A stretch of DNA of 64,000 nt from the NCBI GenBank assembly GCA_963822485.1, contig CAWGHW010000013.1, positions 124,001-188,000 of the forward strand, in the 5' to 3' direction. The notes under the pieces were generated by a model. That model worked only from the letters and a program-made list of their open reading frames with translations. It was not told where the DNA came from and made no database searches. This DNA is from DASUBV01 sp963822485. Its GTDB lineage: Bacteria; Actinomycetota; Actinomycetes; Streptosporangiales; Streptosporangiaceae. Numbering within the stretch: position 1 is the first letter of the stretch; each line of letters starts with the position of its first letter. Shown piece by piece: positions 52,528-60,913 of this stretch. Position numbers and translations under genes: made by a program.

Positions 52528-53055
52528 ATGAAGAACATGACTGACGTGCAAGAGATCAGCGGCATGCGGGCCTCGGACCACGACCGGCAGGAGGTCGTGG
52601 ACCGCCTGCGCGGCGCGCTAGACGATGGCCGCCTCACGCTGGAGGAGTACCTGGACCGCATGGCGCACGCCTACCAGGCCGTGACCCACGCCGACCTCGT
52701 GCCGCTGTGCGCCGACCTGCCCGCGGGCGGCCCGGCCCGCGCGCCCGCGCCGCCCGCCACCCCGGTTCCGGCGGCGTCACCCGCGGTCGCGGCGCCGGGC
52801 CCGGTGGCGCCCTGGTGGGGGGCGTTCGCCCGCCAGCCCGCGCCGCTCAGGGTGCTGTGGACGATCTGGCTGATCTCGGTGTCGGTCAATGTCGTGGTCT
52901 GGGCCCTGGTCAGCGTGACCACGGCCAGCCTGATCTACCCCTGGCCGATGTGGGTGGCCGGGCCCTACGGCGCGGTGCTCCTGGCGCTGTCTGCTGGCGC
53001 TGTCTGCTGGCGCTACCCGCGGCGGTCAGCCGGGACACCTCGCTCGCGCCGGTAG
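52528..53055 (+). CDS. DUF1707 (SHOCT-like) membrane protein
   Basis: 175-residue protein. The N-terminal DUF1707 domain (MRASDHDRQEVVDRLRGALD near 13-32, GRLTLEEYLDRMAHAYQA) is typical of actinobacteria. A Pro/Ala linker (70-100) and two C-terminal membrane helices (about 112-140 and 145-167) follow. ATG 52528 is one of three close candidates (52501, 52528, 52537); none has a strong ribosome site. Function unknown; the DUF1707 domain is often attached to membrane segments. Confidence 0.82.
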   Translation: MKNMTDVQEISGMRASDHDRQEVVDRLRGALDDGRLTLEEYLDRMAHAYQAVTHADLVPLCADLPAGGPARAPAPPATPVPAASPAVAAPGPVAPWWGAFARQPAPLRVLWTIWLISVSVNVVVWALVSVTTASLIYPWPMWVAGPYGAVLLALSAGAVCWRYPRRSAGTPRSRR

Positions 53056-53152
53056 CGAGGGGAGCTGGGCCGATGACACCGCAGGTCCGCGTGGCCTGGC
53101 TTTCGTGAGTCAGGGTGTCCCTCGCGGGGAAGGGTGACGCCGGGGGATGTTC

Positions 53153-54643
53153 ATGGCTACCAGTCCAAGCTCTGCGGCGGCCGGCCTGGCTGATACGACC
53201 GGGCAGCGGATCGCGCCGTTTGCGTCGGCGTGGCGGCGCGCGCACCTGACGGTGGACCAGCGGGTTGCCCGCGGCCGGGCTGCGCGTCACGAGGCGCCTC
53301 GGTCGTCCCACGGCCGGTGGGCACCCGCGCCGGACCGGCCGGACCCGGTTGCCCTGCTGGAGGAGCAGGCGGCGTCAAGGGTGCCGCAGCTGGTCCCGGT
53401 CCGGTACGGCCGGATGCTGGTCTCGCCGTTCACCTTCTACCGCGGCGCCGCACTGATCATGGCAGCTGATCTGGCGGCCACCCCCGTGTCGGGGGTGACC
53501 GTGCAACTGTGCGGCGACGCGCACCTGTCCAACTTCGGTCTGTTCGGCACGCCCGAGCGGCAGATGATCTTCGATATCAACGATTTCGACGAGACCCTGC
53601 CCGGCCCGTGGGAATGGGACGTCAAGCGCCTGGCGGCCAGCTTCGAGATCATGGGTCGTGACCGTGGCTTCGCCCGGGCTGACCGGCGCGCGATCGTCAG
53701 GGCCGCGGTGTCCGAGTACCGGGACCGGATACGTCAGGCCGCCGGGATGGGGGCCCTGGAGGCCTGGTACGACCACCTGGAAGCCGGGATGCTGCTCAAG
53801 CTGGTCCGCCAGGAGGTCCGGATCAAGGCGGTCAGCAAGAAGGAGGCCCGGGCTCTCCGGCAGGACGTGGCCAAGGCGCATACCCGGGACAACACCCGCG
53901 TGTTCACCAAGCGTGCTTCCGAGGTCGAGGGTGAGCTGCGGATCGTCGCCGAGCCGCCGCTGATCATCCCGATCGAGGACCTCGTCACTCCCGGCTCAGA
54001 GTGGGAAGACCCGGTGCCGCTGATCAAGAAGCTGCTCAGCACCTACCGGCGCACCCTCGGACACCAGCACCATCCGCTGGAGGAGTACCGCTACGTCCAC
54101 ACGGCCTACAAGATGGTCGGCGTCGGCAGCGTGGGCACCCGGTGCTACATCATGCTGATGCTGGGCCGCGACCGCAACGACCCCCTGTTCTTGCAGATCA
54201 AGGAAGCTCAGGCCTCCGTACTCGAGCACTTCGCGGGCCAGAGCACCTACCCCCATCATGGCGAGCGGGTGGTGGCGGGCCAGCGGCTCATGCAGGCGGC
54301 GACCGACATCTTCCTGGGCTGGATTCGAATCAAGGGACTCGACGGCGTCACCCGCGACTACTACGTGCGCCAGTTCCACGACTGGAAGGGCAGCGCGGAC
54401 GTCGACAACATGCTCGTGCCCGGCGCCACCCTCTACGCGCGCTTGTGCGGCGCGACGCTCGCCCGCGCCCATGCCCGGTGGGGGGACCGGATCGCCATCG
54501 CCTCCTACCTGGGCAAGGGACCCGCCTTCGACCGGGCGATCGCCGACTTCTCGGCCGCTTACGCCGACCAGAACGAGAAGGACTACGAGGCGTTCGCCGC
54601 CGCCGTGAAGTCGGGACGGCTGACCGCCGAGACCGGCCTGTAA
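53153..54643 (+). CDS. DUF2252 family protein
   Basis: 496-residue cytosolic protein of DUF2252, a family with kinase-like motifs and unknown function. It has LVPVRYGRMLVSPFTFYRGAA, CGDAHLSNFGLF near 117-128 (compare the aminoglycoside-kinase-like GDxxxxN loop), FDINDFDET near 139-147 and a long conserved C-terminus (GATLYARLCGATLARAHARW). ATG 53153 follows GGGGA; two in-frame ATG codons lie just before it. It stands alone between small genes. A phosphotransferase activity is plausible only by fold. Confidence 0.88.
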   Translation: MATSPSSAAAGLADTTGQRIAPFASAWRRAHLTVDQRVARGRAARHEAPRSSHGRWAPAPDRPDPVALLEEQAASRVPQLVPVRYGRMLVSPFTFYRGAALIMAADLAATPVSGVTVQLCGDAHLSNFGLFGTPERQMIFDINDFDETLPGPWEWDVKRLAASFEIMGRDRGFARADRRAIVRAAVSEYRDRIRQAAGMGALEAWYDHLEAGMLLKLVRQEVRIKAVSKKEARALRQDVAKAHTRDNTRVFTKRASEVEGELRIVAEPPLIIPIEDLVTPGSEWEDPVPLIKKLLSTYRRTLGHQHHPLEEYRYVHTAYKMVGVGSVGTRCYIMLMLGRDRNDPLFLQIKEAQASVLEHFAGQSTYPHHGERVVAGQRLMQAATDIFLGWIRIKGLDGVTRDYYVRQFHDWKGSADVDNMLVPGATLYARLCGATLARAHARWGDRIAIASYLGKGPAFDRAIADFSAAYADQNEKDYEAFAAAVKSGRLTAETGL

Positions 54644-54688
54644 GACCCGGCGCGCTGGCTGCCGCCGCGGTCGCCCGGCCGCGGCCGG

Positions 54689-55471
54689 TCAGGCGTCGGC
54701 GCGCGCCAGCCGCAGGTAGCCGAGCAGCAGGGCAGCCGCGGTCCAGGCCAGCATGATGGCCAGCCCGGCCCACGGGCCGTAAGGGCGGCTGAACCGTCCG
54801 TGCCCCGGCGGGGCCGCCAGGTGCATGATCACCGTGCCGGCCTGATCGGGGAAGTAGCGGAGGACGGCGTTCAGCCGGGGCACGTTGCCCAGGCCCTGCC
54901 CGTCCAGGAACAGCACCGGGAACAGGATGCCCAGCGCAATGGCCGAGCTACGCAGCAGTGTGGCCAGGCCCAGCCCGAGCAGGCAGATCAGTGTCAGGTA
55001 GAGGCAGGCGCCGAGGGCGGCCTGCGCCGATCCGGGCGCACCGAGCGAGGTGCCGTGCGGGGCCAGCGCCGCCTGGGCGGTCAGGAACGTCACGGCGATG
55101 GTGAGCACGGAGACGGCCAGCGCGACCAGAGTGACGGCGACCACCTTGCCGCCGTAGAACTGGCCGCGCCGGGGAACCGCCGCCAGCGACAGCCGGATCG
55201 TTCCCGACCGGTACTCGCTGCCGATCGCGAGCACGCCGAACGCCACCAGGGCGAGCTGGCCCACGGTGAGGCTGTAGAAGGTCGCGAACAGCGGATCGTA
55301 GGCGTGCCGCTGTGCCGGAGTCAGCGCGGCGAAGCTCGCCCGGAAGCTGAGCCCGGCCACCCAGGCCAGGCCCGCACTCAGCGCGACGGTCAGCAGCAGC
55401 GTCACCGCCGTGGACCGCACGCTGCGGATCTTGGTCAACTCGGCGAGCAGGACGCCGGGCATCCGGATCAT
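54689..55471 (-). CDS. ABC-2 type transporter permease, no adjacent ATPase
   Basis: 260-residue membrane protein with six predicted helices. It starts MPGVLLAELTKIRSVRSTA, the characteristic N-terminus of ABC-2 permeases. The EYRSGTIRLSLAAVPRRGQF segment near 87-106 is the conserved cytoplasmic loop. ATG 55471 is chosen. No ATPase is beside it; the orphan ATPase in this window is at 20.6 kb. It is divergent from a NarL-type two-component system, which may control it. Exported substrate unknown. Confidence 0.85.
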   Translation of the reverse strand: MIRMPGVLLAELTKIRSVRSTAVTLLLTVALSAGLAWVAGLSFRASFAALTPAQRHAYDPLFATFYSLTVGQLALVAFGVLAIGSEYRSGTIRLSLAAVPRRGQFYGGKVVAVTLVALAVSVLTIAVTFLTAQAALAPHGTSLGAPGSAQAALGACLYLTLICLLGLGLATLLRSSAIALGILFPVLFLDGQGLGNVPRLNAVLRYFPDQAGTVIMHLAAPPGHGRFSRPYGPWAGLAIMLAWTAAALLLGYLRLARADA

Positions 55472-55572
55472 GCACGGCACGCTAGGCCGGTCGCCGCCGA
55501 GGTTCAGTACCCGAAAGTCGCGGTTGCGGCCGGCGAAAGCCGACCAGGCGGCCGGGCCCGTAGCCTGTCCCC

Positions 55573-56724
55573 ATGGGCCGGAACCTCCTGGCGGTCGGCG
55601 TGGTTGCGGCGGACACCGCCGTGCTGGTCGCGGGGCCGCGTGCCGGGCTCCCGCCGTGGAGCGCGCTGGCCTACGCCGCGATCGTGACCGCCGTCATCGC
55701 GCTGGGCCGCCGGGCGCCGGTCACGGCGCTGGCCGCCGCACTGCTCCTGGCCGCGCTGGTCGGCGGCGGGTACGTCCTGCTGCTGTGGACCGCCTACCAC
55801 GCGGGGCGTGCCCTGGTGCCCTGGCCGCGGGCCGCGGCTGCGCTCGGCGTAGCGCTGGCCTGCCTCGGCGCGCAGGCCGCGCTGGCCCCGGCGGGCGCAC
55901 GAGCCATCGGCGGCCTGGTCGCCGGCTACCTGGTGTTCGCGGCGCTGCCGCTGCTGACCGGCCGCTACCTGGCGCAGCAGGAACGGCTGATGTCGGCGCT
56001 GGGCCAGCGCAGCGAGCAGGAGCGTCGGCGATTGGCCGCCGACATGCACGACTTGCTCGGCCACCGGCTCGGCCTGGTGTCAGTCCAGGCCGCCGCGCTG
56101 GAGGTCGCGCCGCTGCCGCCGCCGCAGCGGGCGGCGGCCGCGCGGCTGGCCGCCGCTGCCCGCGGCGCCCTGGATGAACTGCATGAGCTGACGGGCTTGC
56201 TCCGCGATCCGCCGGACCGGGCCGGCGCTGAGGCTCGTGCGCCGGGCGTCGAGGCCATTGACGGGCTCGTCGGGGAGTTCCGGGCCGCCGGGGTGCCCGC
56301 CGAGCTGCGGCAGCGCGGGCCGCGCCAGCCGCTGCCCGCCGCGGCGGCGCAAGCCGCCTGCCGGGTGGCGCGGGAGGGCCTGACTAATGCCGCGCGGCAC
56401 GCACCGGGCCAGCCGGTCACCGTGACCCTGGACTGGGAGCCCGGCGCGCTGCTGCTGACCATCAGCAACGGCATCCCGCCCGGCGCCGGCGCCGGCGAGC
56501 CGGGGCTGGGCCTGGCCGGGCTGGGCGAGCAGGTGCGGTCCGTCGGCGGGCTCCTCGACCACGCTGCGTCCGCAGGGCGGTTCCGGCTGTTCGCGATGCT
56601 GCCCGCGGCCGGGCCAGACCCGGCATCCGCCGGCCCGCCCGCGCGCCGGGCCGTGCTCGGCCGCGCCGCGGCGGTGCTGATGTTCGTCATCTTGCCGGCC
56701 ACCCTGCTGCTGGGGGTGCGCTGA
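55573..56724 (+). CDS. two-component sensor histidine kinase (HisKA_3)
   Basis: 383-residue sensor kinase. The N-terminal half has about four membrane helices (residues 1-130). The phosphoacceptor histidine lies in LAADMHDLLGHRLG (about H159). An HATPase_c domain follows (REGLTNAARHAPGQP, GLGLAGLGEQVRSVGG). Unusually, after the ATPase domain a Pro/Ala linker leads to a C-terminal hydrophobic helix (AAAVLMFVILPATLLLGVR), so the catalytic part would be tethered at both ends. Its stop is directly followed by the response regulator ATG. Confidence 0.88.
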   Translation: MGRNLLAVGVVAADTAVLVAGPRAGLPPWSALAYAAIVTAVIALGRRAPVTALAAALLLAALVGGGYVLLLWTAYHAGRALVPWPRAAAALGVALACLGAQAALAPAGARAIGGLVAGYLVFAALPLLTGRYLAQQERLMSALGQRSEQERRRLAADMHDLLGHRLGLVSVQAAALEVAPLPPPQRAAAARLAAAARGALDELHELTGLLRDPPDRAGAEARAPGVEAIDGLVGEFRAAGVPAELRQRGPRQPLPAAAAQAACRVAREGLTNAARHAPGQPVTVTLDWEPGALLLTISNGIPPGAGAGEPGLGLAGLGEQVRSVGGLLDHAASAGRFRLFAMLPAAGPDPASAGPPARRAVLGRAAAVLMFVILPATLLLGVR

Positions 56725-57372
56725 ATGATCAGGGTCCTGGTGGCCGACGACGAGCCGCTGATCCGGGCCGGCCTGCGCGCCGTCCTGGCGTCGGCCGGCG
56801 ACATCGAGGTGGTGGGCGAGGCCGGCGACGGGCGCGCGGTGGTCACACTGGCGGTCAGCCAGCGTGCCGACGTGGCGCTGGTCGACATCAAGATGCCGGT
56901 ACTGGACGGGCTGACCGCGGCCGCGGAACTGCGCCGCCAGCAGCCCGGCCTGCCGGTGGTGATGCTGACGTCGTTCGGCACCGAGGACAACGCACTGCGC
57001 GCCCTGGAACTCGGCGCCGCCGGTTTCGTGCTCAAGAGCTGCACCCCCGCCGAGCTGATCGGCGCGGTCCGGGCGGTGCATGCGGGGGACGCCTACCTGG
57101 CCCCGCCGGTGACCCGGCTCGTGCTGGATATGGTCGCGCCCGCCCGGGCCGGGCGCCGCCGGGCCGCCGCGCAGCGCCTGGCCGCGCTGACCGCCCGCGA
57201 GTCGCAGGTCCTCGGTCTGGTGGCCGAGGGCCTGTCCAACGCCGAGATCGGCGAGCGGCTGCACATGAGCGAGGCCACCATCAAGACCTACGTGAGCCGG
57301 GTCCTGGCCCGGCTCGGCTGCGCCAGCCGGGTCCAGGCCGCGCTGCTGGCCCGCGACGCCTGCCCCGGCTAA
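56725..57372 (+). CDS. NarL/LuxR family response regulator
   Basis: 215-residue response regulator. The receiver domain has D8/D9, phosphoacceptor D54 in VDIKMPVLDG, and a lysine in FVLKSCTPAE. The LuxR DNA-binding domain is at about 150-210 (LTARESQVLGLVAEGLSNAE, then MSEATIKTYVSRVLARL). No spacer separates it from the kinase gene (TGA then ATG), so the two are coupled. Probable regulator of the divergent ABC-2 permease gene. Confidence 0.92.
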   Translation: MIRVLVADDEPLIRAGLRAVLASAGDIEVVGEAGDGRAVVTLAVSQRADVALVDIKMPVLDGLTAAAELRRQQPGLPVVMLTSFGTEDNALRALELGAAGFVLKSCTPAELIGAVRAVHAGDAYLAPPVTRLVLDMVAPARAGRRRAAAQRLAALTARESQVLGLVAEGLSNAEIGERLHMSEATIKTYVSRVLARLGCASRVQAALLARDACPG

Positions 57373-57478
57373 GGCAGGCCGCGGTAGGTCGGACCCGGAA
57401 TCCGGCTTGCCAGCTCCAGCTCTGTACCTACACGACGTTCAGGTCTGGGGAGAAGCGTCCAGGTCCGGCGAGGGGCGC

Positions 57479-57784
57479 TCAGCCGGCCCGCCCGGCCCGG
57501 CCGTCCAGCCACAGGGCCCACGGCTCGATGGAGCCGATCTCCAGCAGCCGCATGGCGGCCCACGGGTCCTGCGCCATCCGGGCCTCAATCTGGCCCGCGC
57601 CGTCCGCCGCGACCAGGTGCAGGGTGCGGTCGCCGTTGCCCAGCGGTCCGCCGACCACGATGAAGCCGTCGTCGACCAGCCGGTCCATGAACGCGGCGTG
57701 CTCGTCCCAGGCCGGCTGCTCCCGGATCGGCCGGGCAGCGTCCCAGCCCGGGCCGTGGGTCAGGGTGAGCGCGAAGTAGGCCAT
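57479..57784 (-). CDS. YciI-like protein
   Basis: 101-residue dimeric alpha/beta barrel of the YciI family. It starts MAYFALTLTHGPGWD and has REQPAWDEHAAFMDRLVDDG near 20-39 with a conserved His-Asp pair (WDEH), then GFIVVGGPLGNGDRTLHLV and a C-terminal IGSIEPWALW. ATG 57784 is preferred to an upstream in-frame ATG at 57928 because the longer form adds an atypical tail. Convergent to the response regulator. Enzymes of this family include hydrolase- and isomerase-like members, but the role is unknown. Confidence 0.82.
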   Translation of the reverse strand: MAYFALTLTHGPGWDAARPIREQPAWDEHAAFMDRLVDDGFIVVGGPLGNGDRTLHLVAADGAGQIEARMAQDPWAAMRLLEIGSIEPWALWLDGRAGRAG

Positions 57785-57974
57785 GGCGTGACGGTACCGG
57801 CGGCCGCCGACAGTCCGGTTTGCCCCCAGACAAGCGGAAAGGCCAGGCCCTCCCCAGCGTAGGCCCGGCCGTTCCAGCCCGAGGCGAAAAGCCTCCGTAC
57901 CTTTTAACGTCCCATACCCGTCGGACATTTCCGGAACCCCCGACTCGGCCAGTCCTTTTTCGCGGCGGGCCAGG

Positions 57975-58877
57975 TTAGGGCCGCCGCCACACGTTGGTGA
58001 TCGGCCGGGCGCTGGCCGCGTGCCCGTCGTGGCGCAGCCCGTAGGCGTCCTCGAGGGTGCGCAGCACGCGGTAATGGGTGATCCGCTCCCGGTACCGGCC
58101 GGGCCGCACCGGCTGGCCGTAGAAGATCGTCGGGATGTGGTTGGCGATCGTGCCGTCGTCCTCGTCCCAGGTCACGATCAGCAGGCTGTCATGCGTCATG
58201 GCCCAGCGGGCGTAGCCGCCCAGGTGCCGGCGCAGCCAGGCGTCGCCGGTCCCCACGCCGCAGTCGTGCATGTCGTCGCACAGGTTCGGGATCACGAACG
58301 ACACCGCGGGCAGCCGGGCCAGGTGCCCGGCCGGGAACCGGGAGAACGGCCGGCTGGCGGAGCGGGGCACGCTGGGGAAGTCGGTCCACGGCACGTGCTT
58401 GCGGGCGTACTCGCCGCTGGAGCAGACCAGCGACCCGGCGCCCGGCAGGTCCTCGGCGTACCCGGCGAAGCCGCGGTGCGCGGCCAGCAGGTCGTGGCCC
58501 AGGCTGGGGGCGCGGAAGGAGACCGGGCAGGCGTCGCTGGTCACCCCGTGCGTGCTGCCGGAGAACAGGGCCAGGTAGTTGGGCTCGCTCGGGTGGGTGA
58601 TCGCGAACGAGCGGGTGAACAGCGCGCCGTGGCGGGCCAGGTAGTTCAGGTACCGGGCCTGCGGGTTGCCGATGATCTGGCCATAGGAGTGGTTCTCCAT
58701 CATGACGATCACGGTGTGCCGCGGCCGCGGCACCCGCGCGGCCGGAGCGGGCCGCGACGATGCCGTCCGCGAGGCGGTGACCTTCGCGGTCGAGGAGACC
58801 GGCCGGGCTGACTGGTGTGCGGCGCAGCCGGCGAGCAGCACCGCTGCGGCCCACAGCGGCACCAGCCGCCAGCGCAT
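57975..58877 (-). CDS. phosphoesterase family lipoprotein (acid phosphatase/phospholipase C-like)
   Basis: 300-residue exported phosphoesterase. The lipoprotein signal peptide has its lipobox LLAGC (Cys 18 from ATG 58877; an ATG at 58889 is also possible). The catalytic start motif VIVMMENHSYGQIIG lies near residues 57-71. FTRSFAITHPSEPNYLALFSG and the late WDEDDG metal motif (near 240) follow, as in the AcpA/PlcC superfamily. It probably releases phosphate from phosphomonoesters or phospholipids at the cell surface. Monocistronic; the intergenic region above it (57785-57974) shows nothing recognisable. Confidence 0.87.
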   Translation of the reverse strand: MRWRLVPLWAAAVLLAGCAAHQSARPVSSTAKVTASRTASSRPAPAARVPRPRHTVIVMMENHSYGQIIGNPQARYLNYLARHGALFTRSFAITHPSEPNYLALFSGSTHGVTSDACPVSFRAPSLGHDLLAAHRGFAGYAEDLPGAGSLVCSSGEYARKHVPWTDFPSVPRSASRPFSRFPAGHLARLPAVSFVIPNLCDDMHDCGVGTGDAWLRRHLGGYARWAMTHDSLLIVTWDEDDGTIANHIPTIFYGQPVRPGRYRERITHYRVLRTLEDAYGLRHDGHAASARPITNVWRRP

Positions 58878-58969
58878 CGCAACTCTCATGCGGCCATCAT
58901 GGCCCGCTGCCGGTGCCGCCCAGGGGACCGCTTCGTGAACACCCGGAGCTTTCCGTCAAGGCGGTCACC

Positions 58970-60082
58970 TCACTGGCGGCGTCTCTGGGTGGCGGGGTCG
59001 CGGACGAACTCGGCCAGCGCGCGGTAGTACGGCGCGATCGAGGCGATCTCGGCGTACTCGCTGGCGCCGTGCTGGCCGTCGCCGCCCACGCCGAAGATCA
59101 CCGCGTCGATGCCGTGCTGGTAGTAGAACCGCGCGTCCGCAGCCCCGTGCTTGCGCAGGAAGTCCGCGCGGTAGCCCTGGCCGCGCGCGGCCCGCCGCAG
59201 CGCCTCGACCTCCGGCCGGCCCCGGTCGGCGTGGTGCGGCGGGTCGGCCTGGCCGATCACCGGGGTCACGCCCGGCTCGCAGAACGTGGCCAGGTAGGCG
59301 GTCAGCTCCGGGATCGTCTTTCCGGCCAGGTCCGGGTCCTCCGGGGGGTAGCGGATGTCCAGCCACGCCTCGGCCTGTTCGGGAATCTGGTTGCGGGCCT
59401 GATTGGGCGTCTCGATCCGGGCCACGTTGACCGTGGTCCGCCACTCCTCGTGGTCCGGCACCGGGTAGGCCGTCAGCAGCCGGGTCAGGCTGCGGTTCAG
59501 CTTGAGCAGGGCGTTGTCGCCCAGCCAGGGGTAGGCGCTGTGCCCGGCCCGGCCGGCGGCCCGCAGGTTGACCGTGATGATGCCCTTGGAGTCGGTCACG
59601 ATGCGCAGCCCGCTGTGCTCGCCGATGACCACGAACTCGCCCCGCACGCCCCGCTGGAGCTGGTGCAGCGTGCCGTCCCGCCCGCCGACCTCCTCGTCGG
59701 TGACCAGCTGCAGGCCCAGCGGGTAGTCGGCCGTGCCCGCGACGTCGCGGAACACCTGCGCCTGGACCAGCGCCGACACCTTCATGTCCTGGGCGCCGCG
59801 GGCGTACAGCCGGCCGTCCTCCAGCCGGGGCTCGAACTGCCCGGGCGGGGCCGGGACCACGTCCAGGTGCGCGTTGAGGATGACCCGGAACTCCGGCCGC
59901 GGCCGGCCCCGGTAGAGCAGTGCGCTCGGCTTGCCGCCCGAGGCGAACCGCTCCACGGTGAAGCCCGGCCCGACGAAATCGAGCACGAAGTCCAGCGCCC
60001 GGCCCAGCTCACCGGGCCGGTCCGCGGTCGAGGGCACCGCGAGCAGCTCGCGGGCCGCGGCCAGGAACGCCTCGGTGTCCAT
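58970..60082 (-). CDS. M20 family metallopeptidase (ArgE/DapE/CPG2 type)
   Basis: 370-residue zinc peptidase or deacylase. The metal ligands are visible: H71 in NAHLDVVP, D98 in GAQDMKV with D73 nearby, the general-base/ligand pair E129/E130 in TDEEVGG, a His at HSGLR (M20 dimer domain adjacent) and a C-terminal H in GASEYAE context. The dimerisation domain reads VNLRAAGRAGHSAYPWLGDN near 170-189. Substrate may be an N-acyl amino acid or dipeptide. Monocistronic; it is followed on the same strand, across an 80-base gap, by the phosphoesterase gene. Confidence 0.87.
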   Translation of the reverse strand: MDTEAFLAAARELLAVPSTADRPGELGRALDFVLDFVGPGFTVERFASGGKPSALLYRGRPRPEFRVILNAHLDVVPAPPGQFEPRLEDGRLYARGAQDMKVSALVQAQVFRDVAGTADYPLGLQLVTDEEVGGRDGTLHQLQRGVRGEFVVIGEHSGLRIVTDSKGIITVNLRAAGRAGHSAYPWLGDNALLKLNRSLTRLLTAYPVPDHEEWRTTVNVARIETPNQARNQIPEQAEAWLDIRYPPEDPDLAGKTIPELTAYLATFCEPGVTPVIGQADPPHHADRGRPEVEALRRAARGQGYRADFLRKHGAADARFYYQHGIDAVIFGVGGDGQHGASEYAEIASIAPYYRALAEFVRDPATQRRRQ

Positions 60083-60145
60083 CGCCCCATCCTGCCCCGC
60101 GCCGCCCGGCGGCCCGGCGGCCGGGCGGTGGCCGGCCGGGAGCGG

Positions 60146-60820
60146 CTAGCCGGGAGGGCGGCTCGGGACCAGCCCGGCCAGCATGATCTCGGCCGTGCGG
60201 CGCAGCCGGGGGAGCAGGTCCACGCAGGCGTGGGCCAGCTCCGGGTCGGCGGCGTACAGGTCGGCGAGCGCCGGCGGCGGGTTGGCGATCTGCCACATCG
60301 CCCCGGCCAGGCTGGCCATGGCCGAGATGAACTCGCGGCACTCGCCGGCCGTCAGCTCGGGCAGCGCCCGGTGGATCACCTCGACGGCGTCGGCGATGGC
60401 GCCCAGCGAGGTCAGCTTGTAGCGGCGAACCGCCGCCACCGAGACGTGTCGCTCCAGGTTGAGCGGGGTATGCGCGATCAGGTCGCACAGCAGCGGGCGG
60501 CTGGTGAAGCTGCGGGCCACCACGTCGGCGACCAGGCCGCGGTCGCCCGGCGGGGCGCCGGCCAGCTCGTCACCCAGCCAGCTGACCCACTCCCGCCAGG
60601 CTCGCGCCGTCAGCTCCAGGAGGATCTGCTCACGGGTCTCGAAGTAGCGCAGCAGCGCCGACTTGTGGATGCCGACGCGGTCGGCGATGTCGGTCAGCGT
60701 CACGTTGCGGACGCCATCCCGGAGGGCCAGCTCGCGGGCCGCGCCCAGGATGTCGTCCTGCCGCTGCTGCTTCTGCTCCGGGCGGCGCGCCCGCTGGAAC
60801 CCCGCGTCCGTCGTCGTCAC
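60146..60820 (-). CDS. TetR/AcrR family regulator (divergent to SDR)
   Basis: 224-residue TetR-type repressor. The helix-turn-helix is at about residues 37-64 (NVTLTDIADRVGIHKSALLRYF). The ligand-binding domain follows (ELTARAWREWVSWLGDEL). Divergent from an SDR gene, with two matching palindromes between the starts that overlap the SDR promoter. It probably represses the SDR and itself until an inducer binds. The inducer is likely the SDR substrate, an inference from this common pairing. Confidence 0.9.
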   Translation of the reverse strand: MTTTDAGFQRARRPEQKQQRQDDILGAARELALRDGVRNVTLTDIADRVGIHKSALLRYFETREQILLELTARAWREWVSWLGDELAGAPPGDRGLVADVVARSFTSRPLLCDLIAHTPLNLERHVSVAAVRRYKLTSLGAIADAVEVIHRALPELTAGECREFISAMASLAGAMWQIANPPPALADLYAADPELAHACVDLLPRLRRTAEIMLAGLVPSRPPG

Positions 60821-60835
60821 AGCGTCATCCTACCT

Positions 60836-60881
60836 AACGCAACGGCGTTGTGTTGTTAATGCAACATCGTTGCGTTATATT
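60836..60881 (+). promoter_or_regulatory. SDR promoter with two TetR-type operators
   Basis: Promoter: -35 TTGTTA (60853-60858), 17-base spacer, -10 TATATT (60876-60881). Operator 1 AACGCAAC-N3-GTTGTGTT at 60836-60854. Operator 2 AATGCAAC-N3-GTTGCGTT at 60858-60876. The centres are 22 bases apart, about two helical turns. Operator 2 fills the spacer, so bound TetR would exclude RNA polymerase. Confidence 0.8.
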
Positions 60882-60913
60882 GAAGGCATCGTCACACGAG
60901 AGGACCAGCAGTC

